NCBI GenBank assembly: GCA_050950025.1
Contig: JBMNGW010000004.1
Coordinates: forward strand, 123,041 to 187,040
Length of the DNA stretch: 64,000 nucleotides
Source: JBMNGW01 sp050950025
GTDB lineage: Bacteria; Spirochaetota; Spirochaetia; Sphaerochaetales; Sphaerochaetaceae
Direction: 5' to 3'
The notes beneath the pieces were generated by a model. That model was not told the DNA's origin. It worked only from the letters and a program-made list of their open reading frames with translations, and ran no database searches. The position numbers and the translations under genes were made by a program. This document shows, in pieces, positions 9,300 to 18,050 of this stretch. Each line of letters opens with the position of its first letter. Within the stretch, counting starts at the first letter, position 1.

Positions 9300-10038
9300 C
9301 CTGACTATTCCAAAGCATAAATTGCTTCTCAATGGCTGAAAAGACGTGCTGAGGCAGAACTTTGAGTTCTTTTTCCTGTAAGTCAGCGGTAGGAATGGGG
9401 GTAAGAACGTGCAGACGGACTGGATGGTGTTTTGTACCCCTTTGGCGTTTCATAATTAAATTCGACCCATCAATAGCGATGGGGACGATAGTTGCTTTAG
9501 CCCTGGTTGCCAACTTGAGACTTCCGGCCTTAAAGGCTCCCAATTCTCCTGTTTTGCTGCGGGTCCCTTCGGGAAAGATGAACATGGGAATCCCCTCTTT
9601 GATGTGCTTTACCCCTTTCAAAATAGCATCAATGGAGGAACGGGGACTTTTGCGGTCAATATAGACGCAGTGCATGGCATTAATCCAAAAATTGAGGATG
9701 GGCACTTTTTTCAACTCGCTTTTGGTAATAAACCCTGCCCATATGCCTAAGCGAGCCATTACTAGCGGAATATCGAGCATGCTTTGGTGATTTGATACAA
9801 AGCAGATAGCAGCCTCGTCTGTTGGAATGAGTTCCAAGCCCCCCACGTCAGTTTTAACACCCAAGCTCCATAAAATGATGCGGGCAATGTTGGTCCCATT
9901 TATTCTTTTCCAAGCTTCACTGCTACGATGTAATCCCACAAGATGAAGCAGCAAAGCCGGAATGATAGCGACGAATAAAGAAATTATGAACGTCAGACCA
10001 ATGATGAGCACAGCGATGATTAGGCGAAGATGTTTCAC
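9292..10038 (-). CDS. plsC: 1-acyl-sn-glycerol-3-phosphate acyltransferase
   Basis: A 248-residue PlsC-family acyltransferase that makes phosphatidic acid from lysophosphatidic acid at the inner membrane. It has an N-terminal membrane helix (about residues 5-32), the catalytic NHQSMLD (HX4D) motif, the FPEGTRSK glycerol-phosphate binding motif, and the downstream VPIAIDG segment. It lies 14 bases after the ABC exporter gene, and its stop overlaps the ECF ATPase start, so it is cotranscribed with both. Specificity for chain length cannot be read. Confidence 0.9.
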   Translation of the reverse strand: MKHLRLIIAVLIIGLTFIISLFVAIIPALLLHLVGLHRSSEAWKRINGTNIARIILWSLGVKTDVGGLELIPTDEAAICFVSNHQSMLDIPLVMARLGIWAGFITKSELKKVPILNFWINAMHCVYIDRKSPRSSIDAILKGVKHIKEGIPMFIFPEGTRSKTGELGAFKAGSLKLATRAKATIVPIAIDGSNLIMKRQRGTKHHPVRLHVLTPIPTADLQEKELKVLPQHVFSAIEKQFMLWNSQDD

Positions 10039-10052
10039 TTCCTTTTTCCTCC

Positions 10053-11771
10053 TCAGTTCAGCTCATAACTCCGATACAGCTTACTGTATTGTCCTTCTAA
10101 AGCGATTAGCTGTTCATGAGTTCCTATTTCGGCTACTTTCCCTTTATCAAGAACAAAAATGAGATCGGCATTGCGCACTGTTGTCAGGCGGTGGGCAATG
10201 ACGATGGCTGTTCGCCCTTCAGCTAAACGGCCAAAAGCCTCTTTAATCTGTTGTTCTGATTCGCTATCAAGCGAAGAGGTCGCTTCATCAAAAATAAGGA
10301 TAGGGGGGTTTTTCAAAAAGACCCGGGCTATGGAGATGCGCTGCTTTTGCCCCCCTGATAATCGTGTCCCCCTTTCGCCCACCTCTGTATCAAGACCGGC
10401 GGGTAAAGAGGCCACAAACTCTCCAATGTTGGCTTTGTAAAGGGCATCCATCATTTCACTTTCAGTAGCATCGCTTTTGCCATAAGAGAGGTTTTCTCTG
10501 ATGGTTCCGTCAAATAAGAACACATTCTGCTGGACAAAACCGATACTTCTACGCAGCGATTTCTTTGTTACCGTCCCCACATCCTGGCCGTCTATAACAA
10601 TTTTCCCCTCATCCGGTTCATAAAACCGGGGAATAAGAGAGACCAACGTACTTTTACCTGCTCCCGATTCTCCCACAACGGCCACTGTCGATTCGGCAGC
10701 AATTGTGATAGAAATAGCGGTAAGCACATCATCGGTGGAGCTATCGTAGCGGAAACTGACATCTTCAAAACGGACTTCACCGCTTTTAATTTGCAAATCT
10801 ACCGCATCGGGTTTATCTTCAATATCGCTTTGCACATCCATTACTTCAATAAAACGCTCAAAAGAGGCCATCCCCTGTTGAAGCTGCTCGGTGAAGCTAA
10901 TCAACCGATCAATAGGAGGTAGTACCACCCCCACATAGAGGATAAACGTTACCAAATCATAGACTTCGACAATCCCTAAGTAAATCATAATTGCACCACC
11001 GGCAACAGTGGTGAAATAGTAGATATCTCTGAAAAACATCATAACCGCTTCAAAGCGGGCCATCTGTTTGTATTGGTTACTCCGGGCATCTTTAAAAATA
11101 GTGTTTACTTTTTTGAACTTTTGTTTTTCATAGCTTTCGCTGGTGAAAGATTGGACTTCCCGCATCCCTTGAATTGAGTTTTCAACCATCGAGTTTACAT
11201 CGGCTACCGTTGATCTGACGGCTCTAAATCCTGCTTTCAGTCTTCTACCATTGGTCGCTCCGTAAAGGACCATCAGCGGCAGCGGAATTAGGGAAACCAA
11301 GGCCAGCGGCAGCGAGTTATAAAACATAAAGGCATAAGCACCAATGATGACAACAACCGAAATCAACAAATCCTCAGGTCCATGGTGGGCCGTTTCGGTG
11401 ATCATGAACAAATCGTTGGTGATTCTGCTCATTAAATGCCCTGTTTTGGTTTGATCAAAATAACCGAATGAAAGGCGCTGCAAATGGGCAAAAAGGTCTT
11501 GTCGCATATCACTTTCCATCAAAACACCCAATTGATGGCCCCATCTGACACGAATATATGTGGTGAACATCTGGGCCAAATAGATGGAAAACATAGCTAC
11601 AAAGGCATAGGCCATCATTCTCCAATTGCCTTCGGGAATATAGGTTCTTAATAATTCACGAGTGATTTGCGGAAAAAGGATTGCCAAAAGCGAACCAACC
11701 ACAGCGGCCCCCATATCAAGAGCAAAGAGCTTTTTATAAGGGCGATAATAGGAGATAAATCGCTTAAGCAT
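10053..11771 (-). CDS. MsbA-like ABC exporter (fused membrane and ATPase domains)
   Basis: A half-transporter of about 572 residues that should act as a homodimer in the inner membrane. It has six helices in the first 320 residues, including GHLMSRITNDLFMI, typical of the type IV exporter fold. The ATPase domain has Walker A GESGAGKS, Q-loop FVQQNVFLFDGTIRENL, signature LSGGQKQR, Walker B ILIFDEATSSLD and switch IVIAHRLTT, all intact. The start at 11771 (second ATG) is preferred for its spacing to AAAGGA; the ATG at 11777 is possible. It overlaps the helicase gene. Its place before plsC suggests a lipid or multidrug substrate, but that is inference. Confidence 0.88.
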   Translation of the reverse strand: MLKRFISYYRPYKKLFALDMGAAVVGSLLAILFPQITRELLRTYIPEGNWRMMAYAFVAMFSIYLAQMFTTYIRVRWGHQLGVLMESDMRQDLFAHLQRLSFGYFDQTKTGHLMSRITNDLFMITETAHHGPEDLLISVVVIIGAYAFMFYNSLPLALVSLIPLPLMVLYGATNGRRLKAGFRAVRSTVADVNSMVENSIQGMREVQSFTSESYEKQKFKKVNTIFKDARSNQYKQMARFEAVMMFFRDIYYFTTVAGGAIMIYLGIVEVYDLVTFILYVGVVLPPIDRLISFTEQLQQGMASFERFIEVMDVQSDIEDKPDAVDLQIKSGEVRFEDVSFRYDSSTDDVLTAISITIAAESTVAVVGESGAGKSTLVSLIPRFYEPDEGKIVIDGQDVGTVTKKSLRRSIGFVQQNVFLFDGTIRENLSYGKSDATESEMMDALYKANIGEFVASLPAGLDTEVGERGTRLSGGQKQRISIARVFLKNPPILIFDEATSSLDSESEQQIKEAFGRLAEGRTAIVIAHRLTTVRNADLIFVLDKGKVAEIGTHEQLIALEGQYSKLYRSYELN

Positions 11772-13344
11772 CAGCATCCTTTCCTTTAAATAACCGACCT
11801 AAGAAGCCCTTTTTTCGTGGGCTTTGCTGGGGTGCTGGCTTTTGAGCAGGGGCCTCTTTCTTAGGAGCAGGCTTTTTGCTCTTAGGCTCAGCATAGAGTT
11901 GTTTATAATGGGCCATTCTCTGATCGAGATCCATCTTGCTAATATCTTCGTAATTGGTTTGCGCTCGGGCAGTGCGAGGCGGTATCTTTGTTTTGGCAGC
12001 CACACCCCCTTTAGGCCCTTTGCGAGGTGCAGGAGGACTTTTGCGAGTTCTGGCGGGCCGAGAAGAGGGCTGCTTGCTTCTTTGAGCAGAGGGTTTGGCG
12101 CCTCTGAAAGAACGATACTCTCTTTCATTAAGTAAATCGCGAAAGCTCATCTTTTTACTTTGGTCTTCAACAGGGGGCAAACTCTGCTCATCCGGCCAAA
12201 CCACCGGAATCTTCATTTGAATATAGTTTTCGATAGCCTCCAAACCGTACACAAACTGTTCGCAAGCCAACGTAATTGATTTACCCGATTTACCGGCTCG
12301 GGCAGTTCTGCCGATACGGTGGACATAACTTTCAAAATCTTCGGGCACATCGTAGTTGACCACCAGCTCCAAATCATCAATTTGCAACCCTCTGGCGGCA
12401 ACATCGGTGGCAATGAGGAACTTCAGGCTCCCTTGTTTCATCCTGTTAATAATTTGCAACCGTTTCTGTTGGGGCAAATCGCCCATCAAATATTGCGTTG
12501 TGTATCCGTTGACATTAAGCCGCTTACTCAGTTCGACAGCCATCGCTTTGGTGTTGGTGAACACCAAGGCGTTGGCAGGGTTTTCAGCAGCCATCAGGCG
12601 TAAAAACAGGTCAAATTTATCACTTTTGGCAGTATGGTAGAGCTCTTGGGTAATCTGTTTGACGGTAATCTCTTCAGGCTGGACTTCAATTTCTAGCGGC
12701 TGATTCATATACTTCCAAGCCAAATTGCGCACCCGTGTACTCAACGTAGCACTAAAAAGCATCGTTTGGCGCTTCTCTTTAGGACCCATCAAAGCAAACA
12801 TTTTTTGAATGTCAGGATAAAACCCTAAATCAAACAGACGATCAGCTTCATCTATGACAAAGGTGTCAAAATGGCGAAAGTTCATCTTCCCCATATTTTG
12901 GTAATCGAGAATTCTTCCCGGAGTACCAATAATTAAATCAAGTCCTTCTTCTACCATCTTGTTTTGCTTGGCGTAGCCGATGCCGCCGTAAAAACAGCCG
13001 ATGCGAATTCCTTTGATACCAGAGCTTAAAAGACGGGCATCATCTTCAATTTGTACAGCCAGCTCACGAGTCGGAGCGATAATTAATCCTTTGGGTAAAG
13101 GAGCCTTCGTTTGCTCTTTTTCTGTAAGAGAGGCCTGTTGTTCTCGTTGTTCGACGAATTTTTGCAAAAAAGTAATTAAGAAGACGGCGGTTTTTCCTGA
13201 GCCTGTCTTCGATTGCACCATGACATCCTTGCTTTGTAAAGCTCCCGGAAGCACCCGCTGCTGTACCGGCATGCACGTGGTAAACCCAGATGCCTCAATT
13301 CCCTTCATCACATCATTATGTAACGGTAATTCACTAAATCTCAT
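11764..13344 (-). CDS. DEAD-box RNA helicase (RhlE/CshA-like)
   Basis: A 526-residue ATP-dependent RNA helicase. It shows the Q motif region (FTTCMPVQQRVLPG), motif I SKTGSGKT, Ia PTRELA, II VIDEADRLFD, III SATLS, IV LVFTNTKA, V ATDVAARGLQ and VI HRIGRTARAG. After about residue 400 follows a lysine/arginine/proline-rich tail of about 120 residues, typical of RNA-binding tails in RhlE-like proteins that act in ribosome assembly or RNA decay. It ends inside the start of the ABC exporter gene and begins 27 bases after the aminotransferase gene. Confidence 0.92.
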   Translation of the reverse strand: MRFSELPLHNDVMKGIEASGFTTCMPVQQRVLPGALQSKDVMVQSKTGSGKTAVFLITFLQKFVEQREQQASLTEKEQTKAPLPKGLIIAPTRELAVQIEDDARLLSSGIKGIRIGCFYGGIGYAKQNKMVEEGLDLIIGTPGRILDYQNMGKMNFRHFDTFVIDEADRLFDLGFYPDIQKMFALMGPKEKRQTMLFSATLSTRVRNLAWKYMNQPLEIEVQPEEITVKQITQELYHTAKSDKFDLFLRLMAAENPANALVFTNTKAMAVELSKRLNVNGYTTQYLMGDLPQQKRLQIINRMKQGSLKFLIATDVAARGLQIDDLELVVNYDVPEDFESYVHRIGRTARAGKSGKSITLACEQFVYGLEAIENYIQMKIPVVWPDEQSLPPVEDQSKKMSFRDLLNEREYRSFRGAKPSAQRSKQPSSRPARTRKSPPAPRKGPKGGVAAKTKIPPRTARAQTNYEDISKMDLDQRMAHYKQLYAEPKSKKPAPKKEAPAQKPAPQQSPRKKGFLGRLFKGKDADA

Positions 13345-13371
13345 AGAGCAACTATACTCGGTTTACCTTTT

Positions 13372-14190
13372 TTAGTGTAGTGTTTGCGCTTCCCAGCTCT
13401 GAATGAGGGCACAAATGGCCCCAGAGATGACAAAGGGGGGAGAAAAGATTCTACCGTCAAAGCGACTTACCGGCATAGCTGCCATACTTGTTGAAGAGAT
13501 GAACAATTCTTCAAAACGTCCGCTGTGTAAATCTTTGAGCAGGGGGGGCTCCATAATGATTTCATAGCCCAGCTGTTGGGCTGCTAGCAAAATCTTTTGG
13601 CGTGTCACTCCACTGAGCACTTTTTCATCGGCGGCCGTGTAAATCCTATTGCCTTGACAGGCAAAGACATTGCTGCGAGTTCCCTCTAAGACCATCTGAT
13701 TTGAATCAACTAACAGAGCTTCAAAAGCTCCGTGCGAGCCTGCCTCCCGTAAAGCCAAATAGTTCATCAGCAACGAGCAGGTTTTGTATTGGGGTAAAAA
13801 GCGTTCCCCATGATAGCTGATGGCTTTAATACCCTCTTCATAAAAGCTCTTGGGGTAGGTCAAAGGAGGACTGCTGGTAATAAAGAGACGCGCTTTAACT
13901 CCGCCAAGAAGGAGGATTCTAATCGTTGCGTGTTCAAGGGCATCAATGGCAATTAGTTGATCCAACCAGCTCAAGAGCTCTTGCTCTTGATACGGATGGC
14001 GCAAATCAATTCCTTGAGCTGAGTAAAGCAGTCTTTTGACATGTTCAGAAGGATAGATAAGTTTCTGCGAACTGACTTTTAGCGTCTCATACACCCCAAA
14101 GCCGTATTGCAACTCTCGATCGACAATAGCCATCGTTGCTTTTGAGCTGTTGACCAGTTTACCGTTGACCACTGCATGCTTGGCTGACAT
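13372..14190 (-). CDS. Class IV aminotransferase (IlvE/PabC/Dat family)
   Basis: A 272-residue fold-type IV PLP enzyme. It shows the early REL-YGFGVYETLKV segment, YKTCSLLMNYLALREA in which the lysine is the likely PLP Schiff-base residue, EGTRSNVFA for the phosphate cup, and VLSGVTRQKILL. The family covers branched-chain aminotransferase, D-amino-acid aminotransferase and 4-amino-4-deoxychorismate lyase; the sequence alone does not settle which. The short length and NYLAL-type context lean to PabC or a D-amino-acid enzyme. It sits 18 bases after ftsK and is part of the long minus-strand run. Confidence 0.82.
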   Translation of the reverse strand: MSAKHAVVNGKLVNSSKATMAIVDRELQYGFGVYETLKVSSQKLIYPSEHVKRLLYSAQGIDLRHPYQEQELLSWLDQLIAIDALEHATIRILLLGGVKARLFITSSPPLTYPKSFYEEGIKAISYHGERFLPQYKTCSLLMNYLALREAGSHGAFEALLVDSNQMVLEGTRSNVFACQGNRIYTAADEKVLSGVTRQKILLAAQQLGYEIIMEPPLLKDLHSGRFEELFISSTSMAAMPVSRFDGRIFSPPFVISGAICALIQSWEAQTLH

Positions 14191-14208
14191 TTTTCCCTCT
14201 ACCGCTGA

Positions 14209-16581
14209 TCAATCAATGATGCGTAGCAACTCGCGGGGCTTACTGCCGCGGGCAGGACCTACCATCCCTTCCTCTTCCATTTGCTCTACTAAGCGAGCTG
14301 CTCGGTTATAGCCGATTTTTAGCCGTCTTTGCAAATAAGAGGCCGAAGCGCTTTGTCGTTCAATGACAATTTTCTTCGCTTTTTCGTACAAGATTTCATC
14401 TGTGTCGCCCTCAAGTTGTTCGCTATCATCTGCTTCAACCTCTTCATCTTCAAAGAAAGCCTCATCAAGATAATCGGGTTCTCCTTGTGTTTTAGCATAG
14501 GCAACAATACGTTCAACCTCTTCATCGCTAAGAAATGCCCCTTGAATTCGAATTGAGTGGGGATCCCAGCCGGCGGCAAAGAGCATATCTCCTCTGCCCA
14601 ACAACTTTTCGGCCCCCGTCTCATCGATAATAATTCGGCTATCGATTTGGCTGGCCACCATAAAAGCAATGCGGGTGGGAATATTTGATTTGATAATTCC
14701 GGTGATAACATTAGCCGACGGGCGCTGAGTTGCCAGCACCAAATGGATGCCCACAGCCCGCGCCATGGCGGCAAGGCGGGCCAAAAGCATTTCCAGCTCT
14801 TTACCCACGGTTGCCATCAAATCGGCAAACTCGTCAATTACCACCACAATATAGGGGAGTTTTTCCCTGGCAAGCGACAGCTCGGCAACTTTCTTGTTAT
14901 AAGCGCTAATGTTTCTGACCGCCAACCCATTAAGTAAATTGTAGCGCCGTTCCATTTCATACAAACAAAACTCAAGAGCTTTAATGGTTTTCTTCGATTC
15001 GGTAATCACAGGGGTCAGCAAATGGGGTATTCCGTTATATACCCGCAGCTCCACAATTTTAGGATCAACTAAAATCAGGCGAACTTCTTTGGGACTGCGC
15101 CGATACAACAAGGTGGAAATCAGCGAATTGACGCATACTGACTTACCCGATCCGGTAGCTCCTGCTATCAACAAATGGGGCGTTTGCGTCAGTTCAATGA
15201 CTACCGGCTCTCCGGTAATTTTTCTGCCAAGGACCATCGGAATCTGGAAGGTTTTAGCATCAACGCTGGGCAGCAAGTCTTTGAAGCCAATAATTGAGCG
15301 CGTACGATTGGGCACTTCGATACCCACTGCCTGTTTGCCGGGAATCGGAGCCACAATACGGACTTGGCGAGCTGCCAGTTGCAAAGCAATGTTATCAGAA
15401 AGGCTGGTAATTGAACTGACCCGTACTCCGGGAGCCGGCGAAACTTCATACATCGTCACTGTCGGCCCTTTAACAATATTCAACAGTTGGGCCTCAATTT
15501 TAAATTGCTTCAGAGTCTGAATAAGACTCTCTCCTGCAGCCCGCGTGTGCTCATCAATATCGGTTGAGTGATCAGGATAGGTATCCAACAACTCTTCTGA
15601 CGGCCTGTTATAACGGATTTTAGCCCGAGAAAGAAGAGCATCAGATCCTTCAGAGGCCGAAACAAGGCCCCCTACTCCGCTGATGTGATCTACATCATCA
15701 TCCTCTTCTTCTTTTTCTACTAACTCAATCGGCGGCGAAAGAGGTTTTTGCTCCTCTTGGGCCTTCTTGGCTTTGGGCTTTAAGATAACCTTGGGCATGG
15801 GGATAACCGGACGGGCTTCTTCTTCAGCCATTTTTCTGCGTAGGGTCGGCATGGGATCAAAAGGGGCGCTGCTGCTTTCTACAATAATGGAGTGATCGTC
15901 TTGTTCTTTAATTCGCCCCACATACAGTTCATCGTCATCGCTTTGTAATGTTTTTAAAGGAGGCAATTCGCTTGGTACATGCAAAGTCAAAGGTTCTTCA
16001 TCGGTTACAGGACTCTGTACCTCTATGTGTTCTTTTTCTTTTTTCCTTTTTTGAGGATGTTTTTTCTTCGCTTTAGGCACTTTCTTGTTGGCTCTACCTT
16101 TGGCAGCGGCCCGTTTTGCTGCCCAGCGACTGAGGCGCACTGAGGCAATAAGCAACAACAAAGCAATGGCAATTTCAATAAGAAGCAAAAGCATCAGAAG
16201 CACTGCCGCCATCGACGGGTGTTCTGCTAACCGCTTTAACAACACCGAAGGTTCTTGGGCTTTCCCAAGAAGTTGTAAAAAAAGATACAGGGTGTAATAG
16301 ATTCCTACACAGTAGGGAGCCAACCACCAATAAAAAGGTTTTCTGGCAAAAATAAGGTAAAAAAGGAGCCAAAGGCCACCTGCTATCGGCAAAACAAAAG
16401 CGCGCCAGGTATCATCTATTTGAATTGGAACAGCCCATTGATCTACTAGATCCACCGCCAGGGTAACAGAGGAGGAATAAGGGAGATTTTGCCACTGGTG
16501 GGCTGGCACCACAGCCGGCACTAACGAAAGTACACTTACGATAAAGCCCATTGCTGCTAAAAATAGTGCCACTTTTTTCAA
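14209..16581 (-). CDS. ftsK: DNA translocase FtsK/SpoIIIE
   Basis: A 790-residue septal DNA pump that helps clear and decatenate chromosome ends at division. About four membrane helices lie in the first 155 residues. A charged Lys/Arg- and Glu-rich linker runs to about residue 310. The RecA-type motor has Walker A GATGSGKS, Walker B YIVVVIDEFADLM and LVLATQRPSANVITG. The C-terminal gamma winged helix (ASYLQRRLKIGYNRAARLVEQME) reads orienting DNA sequences. It is downstream of uppP by 12 bases. Confidence 0.95.
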   Translation of the reverse strand: MKKVALFLAAMGFIVSVLSLVPAVVPAHQWQNLPYSSSVTLAVDLVDQWAVPIQIDDTWRAFVLPIAGGLWLLFYLIFARKPFYWWLAPYCVGIYYTLYLFLQLLGKAQEPSVLLKRLAEHPSMAAVLLMLLLLIEIAIALLLLIASVRLSRWAAKRAAAKGRANKKVPKAKKKHPQKRKKEKEHIEVQSPVTDEEPLTLHVPSELPPLKTLQSDDDELYVGRIKEQDDHSIIVESSSAPFDPMPTLRRKMAEEEARPVIPMPKVILKPKAKKAQEEQKPLSPPIELVEKEEEDDDVDHISGVGGLVSASEGSDALLSRAKIRYNRPSEELLDTYPDHSTDIDEHTRAAGESLIQTLKQFKIEAQLLNIVKGPTVTMYEVSPAPGVRVSSITSLSDNIALQLAARQVRIVAPIPGKQAVGIEVPNRTRSIIGFKDLLPSVDAKTFQIPMVLGRKITGEPVVIELTQTPHLLIAGATGSGKSVCVNSLISTLLYRRSPKEVRLILVDPKIVELRVYNGIPHLLTPVITESKKTIKALEFCLYEMERRYNLLNGLAVRNISAYNKKVAELSLAREKLPYIVVVIDEFADLMATVGKELEMLLARLAAMARAVGIHLVLATQRPSANVITGIIKSNIPTRIAFMVASQIDSRIIIDETGAEKLLGRGDMLFAAGWDPHSIRIQGAFLSDEEVERIVAYAKTQGEPDYLDEAFFEDEEVEADDSEQLEGDTDEILYEKAKKIVIERQSASASYLQRRLKIGYNRAARLVEQMEEEGMVGPARGSKPRELLRIID

Positions 16582-16593
16582 GCTCTTCTCCTC

Positions 16594-17391
16594 CTACCCT
16601 AATAAACCAAACAACCCAATTGCCACTAGATAAACTCCAGCATACCAGAGTTTTCCCTTTTGTATCAGCCTCACAAAGAGAGGCAAAACAGCAAACCCCA
16701 CCACAATAGCCGTTATTGAGCCTCCTATTAGCGGTATAATGGCAACTGAGGTACTACCGCCGTGCTGTTGCATGATATCAAGAAGCAAAGCTCCCACTAC
16801 AGCAGGTATGGCCAAAAGAAACGAGTATTGGCTGGCCTCTTTGGGGTTAAGCCCTCCCATCAAAGCAGCACTACTGGTTAACCCCAGTCGCGAAAGTCCA
16901 GCAAGAGAGCCGCACCCTTGGGCAATGCCTATCAGCAAAGCCTGTTTCCAGCCGACTAAAGCGGTACTTTGCCAAGAGAAACGGACAAACCGGGAAGCAA
17001 AAAGAATGAAGGCAGTCACAATTAGTAAAACTGAAATACTTGTGCGATTGGTTGAATCGATGCCCAGCATCTTAAAGAGGAGAACCACAACCACTGTAAG
17101 GGCTGTCGATCCTATAAGAGCTACGCCATACAACAGATTCGGTGTGTCTGCCATTTGATTTTTCTTGCCTGCCCAGCGCCAAAAAGAGAGCACGATAGAG
17201 CCGATAATAGAACGATAATAAACGATAATGACCACCAACGTTGCCAGATGCAAAACTACATCAAACAGAAGCGGTACTGCAGAAATGGCTAAATAATCAC
17301 GGGCAAGGATAAGGTGAGCTGAACTGGAGACGGGCAAAAATTCCGTCACCCCTTGCACGACTCCCATTATAATACCCTCTATAAGGCTCAC
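16594..17391 (-). CDS. uppP: Undecaprenyl-diphosphatase
   Basis: A 265-residue BacA/UppP membrane phosphatase that recycles undecaprenyl diphosphate for peptidoglycan synthesis. It has the paired motifs GVTEFLPVSSSAHL (near the start) and GCGSLAGLSRLGLTSSAALMGG, with about eight hydrophobic helices. The start is set at GTG 17391 (VSLIEGIIMG), next to the rsmG stop and a GGAGAG site; a longer frame to 17427 adds residues unlike the family. It gives basal bacitracin tolerance in other bacteria. It belongs to the rsmG-uppP-ftsK cell-envelope stretch. Confidence 0.93.
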   Translation of the reverse strand: MSLIEGIIMGVVQGVTEFLPVSSSAHLILARDYLAISAVPLLFDVVLHLATLVVIIVYYRSIIGSIVLSFWRWAGKKNQMADTPNLLYGVALIGSTALTVVVVLLFKMLGIDSTNRTSISVLLIVTAFILFASRFVRFSWQSTALVGWKQALLIGIAQGCGSLAGLSRLGLTSSAALMGGLNPKEASQYSFLLAIPAVVGALLLDIMQQHGGSTSVAIIPLIGGSITAIVVGFAVLPLFVRLIQKGKLWYAGVYLVAIGLFGLLG

Positions 17392-17393
17392 GT

Positions 17394-18050
17394 CTATTTT
17401 CTCTCCTCTTTGGCCTGCAATAAGCACAGATGTCGATGGGCTTGTAAAAAGGGAACCTCTATCGGGACAATTTCACCTTCCCAACTGCCCAGCTCTTCAA
17501 TGGCTTCCAGTTCTTTTTGCAACGGCTCTGCAAGCCCGCCATAAGCGCAAATGATTCCCCCCGGCTCTACAATAGAACCAATAGGCTCAATAATCTCTCG
17601 CAGGGGCTTAAAAGCTCTGAATGCGACAACCGAATAGCGCTTCTTAACAGCTAACAGGTCTTTATTAATAACCGCCACGCGGCTGCTGAGGTTACACATT
17701 GCTACCGCATTGGCTAAAAACGCCGCTCTTTTGCCCGAACGTTCAATAAGATCAATCTCAATCTCTTCTTGCATAATAGCTAACGGAATACCCGGCAATC
17801 CTGCCCCTGAGCCCACATCGGCCCACCTAAGGGCCCCCTTTGCTTTTTGCATCATAATCGGTAACGGGGCTATTGAATCAAGCAAGTGGCGCACAACAAA
17901 CTCTTCCCTTGGTTCGCCCACAAGGGAGTAGAGGTTGTTAAACAGATACACTTCTTCAATATAGGCGGCAAATTGGGCCAGCTGCTTTTCTTGCAGTTCA
18001 AATCCCAAGGCTTTGGCTCCTTGGGTTAAAAGGGAGAGTTCACTGTTCAT
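17394..18050 (-). CDS. rsmG: 16S rRNA (guanine527-N7)-methyltransferase
   Basis: A 218-residue SAM-dependent enzyme that methylates the 530 loop of 16S rRNA. The SAM site is DVGSGAGLPGIPLAI (about residues 77-91), preceded by the family segment VVRHLLDSIAPL, with VVAFRAFKPLREI downstream. Loss of this gene gives low-level streptomycin resistance in other bacteria. Its start overlaps the mnmG end by 11 bases, which supports cotranscription. Confidence 0.94.
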   Translation of the reverse strand: MNSELSLLTQGAKALGFELQEKQLAQFAAYIEEVYLFNNLYSLVGEPREEFVVRHLLDSIAPLPIMMQKAKGALRWADVGSGAGLPGIPLAIMQEEIEIDLIERSGKRAAFLANAVAMCNLSSRVAVINKDLLAVKKRYSVVAFRAFKPLREIIEPIGSIVEPGGIICAYGGLAEPLQKELEAIEELGSWEGEIVPIEVPFLQAHRHLCLLQAKEERK